From Sequoia sempervirens (taxonomy: Eukaryota; Streptophyta; Pinopsida; Cupressales; Cupressaceae), in contig VDFB02270651.1 of assembly GCA_007258455.2 (NCBI GenBank), positions 493,714,320 to 493,778,319 of the forward strand: DNA of 64,000 nucleotides, in the 5' to 3' direction. Below, in pieces: positions 59,209 through 64,000 of the stretch. Within the stretch, counting starts at the first letter, position 1; every line of letters begins with the position of its first letter. A model generated the notes under the pieces. That model did not search any database and was not told where the DNA came from. It was given only the letters and a program-made list of their open reading frames with translations. Both the position numbers and the translations under genes were made by a program.

Positions 59209-60330
59209 TTACGCTTGGAAGTAATGCTTCAGGTGTTGCCCATTGACTAGCAACAGGACATCTTCACTAGTTAAGGTCTTTAGGCGGAAAGAGTTGTCTC
59301 CCAAAATTTCATCTATTTGAAAGGGGCCAAGCCAAAGCTTGTTGAATTTGTTGTGTCCTCATTTCTTCTCATGGGCCTTGTCCCAATACAAGATTAAATT
59401 TGCAATTCTAAAGGCCTTGATTTTGGCTTGGCAGTCGAACAATCTCTTAACCATGCCTTGATGTTTGGAAAAAATTTCTATTGCACGGTCTCGTACTTCT
59501 TCTAAATGCAAGAGCTCAGCGTACCGAGCTTCTCTACAATTCCTCCCTTCGTAAAATTTGTTGATAAATTGGAGAGTGGGAATCTTCAAGTGGATAGGAA
59601 ATATGGGTTCTAAACCATAGACAAGATGAAATGGGGATTCACCAAGGACAGCCATGTGGCGAGTGCGGTATGCCCAACGGGCGAATCGGAGCTAGGTATG
59701 CTAGTCTTTTGGGTTCCTATCGAGTAATTTCTTGATCACTATGATCAAGTTCTTGTTTGTGGACTCAGCAAGGCCATTGCCTTGAGGGTAGTAATTAGAT
59801 GAAAACTTAAGGGAAATCCCGTAGTCGAAGGCCCAACTAGCAAATTTTAATGAAGCAAATGCAGGTCCATTATCACACACCAATTCATAAGGACAACCAA
59901 AGCGATTTAAAATGAAACCTTCCAAAAAATTTGTAACTACCTTAGTTGTGCATTGCCTACATACAATTGCTTCTATCCATCTAGTGTAGTAATAAGTAGT
60001 GGTAAGAATGTACCTGTGTCTCATAGATGATGAAGGGATTACTGGACCAATGAAATCAAGACCCCATTGTGCAAACGGTCTCACCTCCAACACGGGCTAC
60101 AGTGGGACAACAACATTATTTTCTTTGGTGGTGGCGGTCTGATATGTATGACATGAGTGAACATGACAATAAGCATCCTTGAAGAATGTTGGCCAATAAT
60201 ACCCTGCTCTTAGTATCTAATGTGCAGTAGAGGGCCCAAATTCGTGGCCAGTGCCAAACTTGTCATGAAACTCCTTCAAGACTTGATCTGCCTCTTCCTT
60301 GCCAAGGCATCTCAAGTAGATGCCTTCATG
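59209..60330 (-). pseudogene. C: integrase
   Basis: The zinc-binding region reads KEFHDKFGTGHEFG ... FKDAYCHVHSCHTYQ (HHCC). The core has PFAQWGLDFIGPVIPSS (first Asp), CPYELVCDNGPAFAS (second Asp) and YYPQGNGLAESTNK (Glu), so the DDE triad is complete. RWAYRTRHMAVLGESPFHLV and ILYWDKAHEKK follow, then LWLGPFQIDEIL (GPY/F-like) and HLKHYFQA at the stop. The frame is the same as RT. Stops at KD(TAG)HT(TAG)LR, PL(TAG)PV, AH(TAG)IL and KK(TGA)GH disable it. Confidence 0.85.
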
Positions 60331-61878
60331 GTTTTTCTTGTATAAAATGGACCCCTGCAACATGTAATTGTTGATTTTTAGTCTAAGAGCACATTTTTGG
60401 ACTCCTTGTAAATAAGGTGGACACCTTTGGTTTAGGAAATAATAGACGATGTCCTTGTACCATTCTCCCTAGGAAACATCCTCAAGCTGGTATTGTTGCA
60501 CTATAAGTTTGGGTCCTATTTCTACTACTGCTTCAACAATTTTCTGGGTGAGTACTTGTCCTCTCACCAACTGCATTGGTTGGATTTCCATATCATAATC
60601 CTAGAACAATGTGACCCACTTGGCCTTTCGTTTGCCTAATTCATTCTACATGAGCAGTGTTTTCACTGTTGGGTCGGCGACAATGGCAAACACTTTATTG
60701 CACAAGATATATTGCCTAAATTTCTTCACTCCCCTAACGAGGGCATATGCTTTCTTTTCTACATTGTGGTAGCATAATTCAACATCTTTCAAAGGAGTAG
60801 TCATGAAGGTGATCACGTGCTCATTTTCCTCTTCATCTTTCTGAGTTAGAATGTTGGCACAAGAATGCTCTGAAGTGAATGAGTAGATGTAGAATGGCTT
60901 CAGATAGTTTGGGCTGATGAGTAGAGGTGCCTCGACAATGGCCCGTTTGATTTCTTCAAAAACCTATTTGGCTTCAAGAGTCCACTCAACTTTGGCATCT
61001 TGTTTTAACATGGCGTTGAGCGGTTTAACAATCTCAGCAAAACGCGTGATGAATTTCTTGACAAAGTTGATCTTTCCAAAGAAGGGTCTTAATTCTTTCT
61101 TACTACCTGGTGGGGGAATTTTTAGCAAAGATTGGATGCATTCAAGGTCTATGGAGATTCCCTACTCTGAAATGACATGTCCAAGCAATCTACCCTCATC
61201 GACACCAAAAATGCACTTCCTTGGGTTAAAGGAAACTCCAAACTCCCTACACCTCTGAAACACCTTGCATAAATCGGTGACATGATCACTCCGCCTTTTA
61301 GAGAACATAGTTAAATCATCCATGTAGATGATTATGCACTTCCCAATCAGATCTTTGAAGGCAATATCTATGGAATGCTAGAAAGTGACACTAGCATTGA
61401 TAAATCCAAAGGGCATCCTCCTGTAAGCGAAGGTCCCCCACTTGGTGGTCAATGCTGTCTTAAGGCGGTCTTCGTACTGCACCATAACTTGGTTATATCT
61501 AGAGTACCCATCGAGGAAGGACATCATTTGGGAGTCATTGACAATCTACAACACCTCATCCAATGAAGGCACTGGATAGTTATCGTCCAAAGCTCTATTC
61601 AAATTGCAAAATTCTACACAAAACCTAATTTCCCCATTCTTTTTCTTGACCAGAACCAAGTTGGCCACCCATGTAGAATATCTAACTGGGAATATAATAC
61701 TTGTTGAAAGCAACTTTTGTACCTCTTTGTAAATGACGTGTTCCAATAAGGCATTAATAGGACGTCGTTGGTGGAATGGCCTCACTTCTATCTTGAGAGG
61801 GATGGTGTGTGTGCTAATGGAGGTTTCATAGGTCTTTAGATCCTCATATCTCCATGCCACCATGCCGTGGGGTGATCC
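60331..61878 (-). pseudogene. C: reverse transcriptase and RNase H
   Basis: The linker VAWRYEDLKTY and HTIPLKIEVRPFHQRR lead into STWVANLVLVKKKNGEIRF, FCNLNRALDDNYPVPSLDEV, FLDGYSRYNQV, KWGTFAYRRMPFGFINA and CIIIYMDDLTMFSK with an intact YMDD box. The thumb GVDEGRLLGHVIS follows, and RNase H reads YIYSFTSEHSCANILTQKDEE, YHNVEKKAYALV and VADPTVKTLL. The whole 61881-59209 stretch stays in one frame; only stops, nearly all TAG, interrupt it. Confidence 0.88.
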
Positions 61879-62988
61879 CACAATAGTGGTTTACAATTTT
61901 TGGCCAAACTGGACACTAAAATTATTATTTTTAACTAAATCTTCACATTCGGGCACCTATAGCAGCTAAACCGTGAAGAATTTGAAGATAATGCAAATTA
62001 GAGTCTCGTCACATTTTTCCTATAGATTCTAAAAATATTTTTTTCAAAATTTTTGGAATTAGATTGCACTTCTTTTACCATCTCCCATGAAAACTAGTTT
62101 TTTTTAGAAAACAATATTTTTAAAAAGTGGTGCACACCGTATAACGTATAACTTTATTGACATGAAGAATAAAATTCTAATTCTTCTAAATTTAGATTCG
62201 TAACTCTGATATCTAGTGCTTCCACTTGGTTAGACAAATTTTTATTGAATATTTTTTCTTTAATCAAGTTTCAAAGTTAAACCAATTACAATTCAGACAT
62301 AGTGCAACCATATAACGCATAACTTTTTTTGTATATATCGAAATTCAATTTTTGTTTTTTGGTTGGATCAAGGACTTCAATATCTAGTGTACTCATATTT
62401 TTCAATTTTTATTTTTATAATCTGCTATTTTTCCACATGTGCAGAACAAAGACCTTTGTTTTCGATGAAAAACCTATGTTTAATAAAACTAAAAAAACAA
62501 ATACATAATAAAACCAAAACATATTAAAATTATATTTGTTGGATAGATCGTTCTGAGGACTACTTGATTCCAGTTGGGTTTGTGAATATTCCTCCATTTT
62601 CATCCTCAACTTGAGCTCCAAAGTGCCAAATTTTAGGTTTTTTGTGTCTCAGGGAGGGGATGAGCATTTAGGGGGTTCGTACAAACCTGTAGGGGTTCGA
62701 GCGAACCCTTAGGTGTTCATTCGAACCATGGTTCATTGAAACCTAGGTTCGAGTGAACCTCTTCAAGGGGGTTCACTCGAACCCCTTTCATATGCATTTT
62801 TTTTTTTTTTTGGCGGTAAAAAGTTTAAGGGGTTCGCTCGAACCCATGTTCGGTCGAACCCCTTTTTGGTTTAGTCAAACTTCTAGGTTTGTACAAACCC
62901 CCAAAATCACTTTTTTTTCCATGGGGTCATTTTTTCTCATTTTTCCTTCCTCCATCAAATTGTAAACCACTATTGTGGCTTCACCCCG
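61869..62988. mobile_element. 1.1-kb insertion with terminal inverted repeats inside C
   Basis: CACAATAGTGGTTTACAATTT at 61879-61899 recurs exactly inverted at 62957-62977. Outside it GGGGTGA extends both ends, with two mismatched bases between. The insertion splits the pol linker: one side reads KKGVIDALWRYHGV, the other HGMVAWRYEDLK. A CCGTG direct repeat may be the target duplication. No transposase ORF was seen, so it is likely a non-autonomous DNA transposon. Confidence 0.7.
62665..62900. repeat. Cluster of GGTTCGNNCGAACC palindromes
   Basis: About seven copies of a 14-16-bp palindrome-like word occur in 235 bases (GGTTCGAGCGAACC, GGTTCGAGTGAACC, GGTTCACTCGAACC, GGTTCGCTCGAACC and variants), spaced irregularly, inside the inverted-repeat insertion. 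Confidence 0.85.
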
Positions 62989-63419
62989 TGATACCTCCAC
63001 AAAGCATCAATGACTCCCTTCTTTTCCTTGGGTGTGCATACTTTGCCAATAAAAACATTTTTGATCTCTTCTGCAGTGCCAAGGTTGTGAGCATCACATT
63101 GGTTGCTTATGGATTCCTTCTTTGTTTGTCAATCCTAGTCTCTGATCTGGTCCAAATAAAATATGCGTTCAAACTAAACCATGCCTCTGGGAATCGTGTT
63201 GGTTTTTAGGTTGATAACTCCTTCTATATCCAATTCGGCTTCTTCCGGGTCAGCCTCATCAATTATCTGGGTGGAAAATACATTGGAACTCATGATGAAT
63301 TCAAGGATGTGTTTATCGTCAATGAAGACCTGAAAATGAGTGACATTATCCAGGATGGATGGTGTGGATGTCAATTCAACTATAAATTTCTTAAGCCCAG
63401 ACAAGGAGAGGGGTTGCAA

Positions 63420-63797
63420 AGTATTGGCTGCCTGAGCCAATGCATCGGTTGTATGATTCTGAGCACAAGGAATCAGTTGTATATTGAATGCATCGAAACC
63501 TTCTAAGAGATCCCAAACCCTGTGCCTATAGTTTGCAAGTATTCTATCATGGTAGGAATACAATTTCCTAACTTGTTTGACTACGAGTTCTGAATCCCCG
63601 AAAACTTGTAGCATTTTGAAAATTTTCTTTAAATCCATAAGAATACCATGGACTAATTCCTCGTATTCTGCTACATTATTGGTGCAATAAAATTGCATCC
63701 TATGGGTAGCAAGAAAGGTCTTACCCGTGGGGCTGATGAGTTCGTACCTGACACCAGCTCCTTGTTTTGATTTAGATCCATCAAATTGAAGCGTCCA
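63420..63797 (-). pseudogene. C: extra RNase H domain (aRNH, RVT_3-like) upstream of RT
   Basis: The domain reads WTLQFDGSKSKQGAGVRYEL, NNVAEYEELVHGILMDL, LQVFGDSELVVKQVRKLY, YRHRVWDLLEGFDAFNI and NHTTDALAQAAN, giving all four catalytic acidic positions (D, E, D, D). It is open from 63698 down to 63174, in a different frame from the RT part. This intact catalytic set suggests it was functional when the element last moved. Confidence 0.85.
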
Positions 63798-64000
63798 AAA
63801 GTTGGAAATCTCCTTGACTCTAGGTCCAACTAAGCTCTTATTTCATTTTGGTTGGGTGGTTACCTTTGTGACCTTTGGGGACAGTTTCAACTCAGCGTGT
63901 TTAACATCCGGTGGATCTACTGGCACTTCTTTTGGTGTTTCCTTCTGAGGGACAGTTGATTCTTTGATATGCTCTACCACTATGTGGCACAAGCAGCAAT

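Larger units (their letters stand above)
58774..64000 (-). mobile_element. Tat-like Ty3 LTR retrotransposon C, pol part (runs off the right edge)
   Basis: From right to left: extra RNase H (63797-63420), linker, 1.1-kb insertion, RT, RNase H, integrase, stop at 59209. The RNase H upstream of RT is shared with element A. No LTR or purine tract is visible between the integrase stop and unit E2. Gag, protease and 5' LTR would lie beyond 64000. Confidence 0.85.

Noticed and set aside
59209..61881. TAG recoded as an amino acid
   Set aside because: The TAG excess could suggest recoding, but other elements here also carry frameshifts, and deamination in methylated repeats explains it without a special genetic code.

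Overview
The window looks like intergenic DNA from a large, repeat-rich seed-plant genome. I see no host gene, rRNA or tRNA. It is AT-rich and made almost entirely of old, nested retrotransposons: plant Ty3 elements, an L1-type LINE with a DUF4283-like ORF1, and a plant-type LTR element with an initiator-Met primer site (TGGTATCAGAGC). The number of gutted LTR elements with unfamiliar ORFs suggests a gymnosperm, but this is an inference about lineage, not something the sequence proves.

Layout. (1) 1-5012: 5' half of a Tat-like Ty3 element A on the minus strand (gag, protease, extra RNase H, linker towards RT) and its probable 5' LTR. (2) 5013-29168: element B, an LTR retrotransposon on the minus strand with a GGAC target duplication. 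Its left LTR is split by two later insertions: a 6.8-kb plus-strand LTR element G (5709-12531, both LTRs, PBS, no recognisable pol) and a near full-length 5.85-kb LINE (12786-18636, 11-bp target duplication). B's undisturbed right LTR (27881-29168) preserves both empty sites. Inside, B has only a degraded Asn/Gln-rich gag-like ORF. (3) 29169-36240: chromovirus-like Ty3 element D (gag, protease, RT, RNase H, integrase, chromodomain-like tail), minus strand. (4) 36241-40511: AT-rich spacer, then plus-strand fragment F, with an intron and an unrecognised ORF. (5) 40512-58773: two copies (E1, E2) of a unit holding an LTR-like end, a long unrecognised ORF of about 1,400 codons, a 5' intron and a TATA box. 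E2 also carries a 2,406-bp direct tandem duplication. (6) 58774-64000: Ty3 Tat-like element C (extra RNase H, RT, RNase H, integrase), interrupted by a 1.1-kb insertion with terminal inverted repeats and running off the right edge.

The most interesting biology is the E/F ORF family. Two diverged families on opposite strands share one gene-like layout: non-coding exon, GTAGGT donor, 1.2-1.4-kb intron, acceptor, then ATG at once and a long ORF. E2 directly follows the integrase end of C on the same strand with no LTR between them. C plus E2 may therefore be one giant Tat-type element with a spliced extra ORF in the place where retroviruses carry env. The C polymerase frame is free of frameshifts but has twelve in-frame stops, eleven of them TAG at Gln/Trp positions, which looks like deamination of methylated cytosines in a silenced element.

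All boundaries were read by eye. Protein calls rest on motifs, not on database searches.
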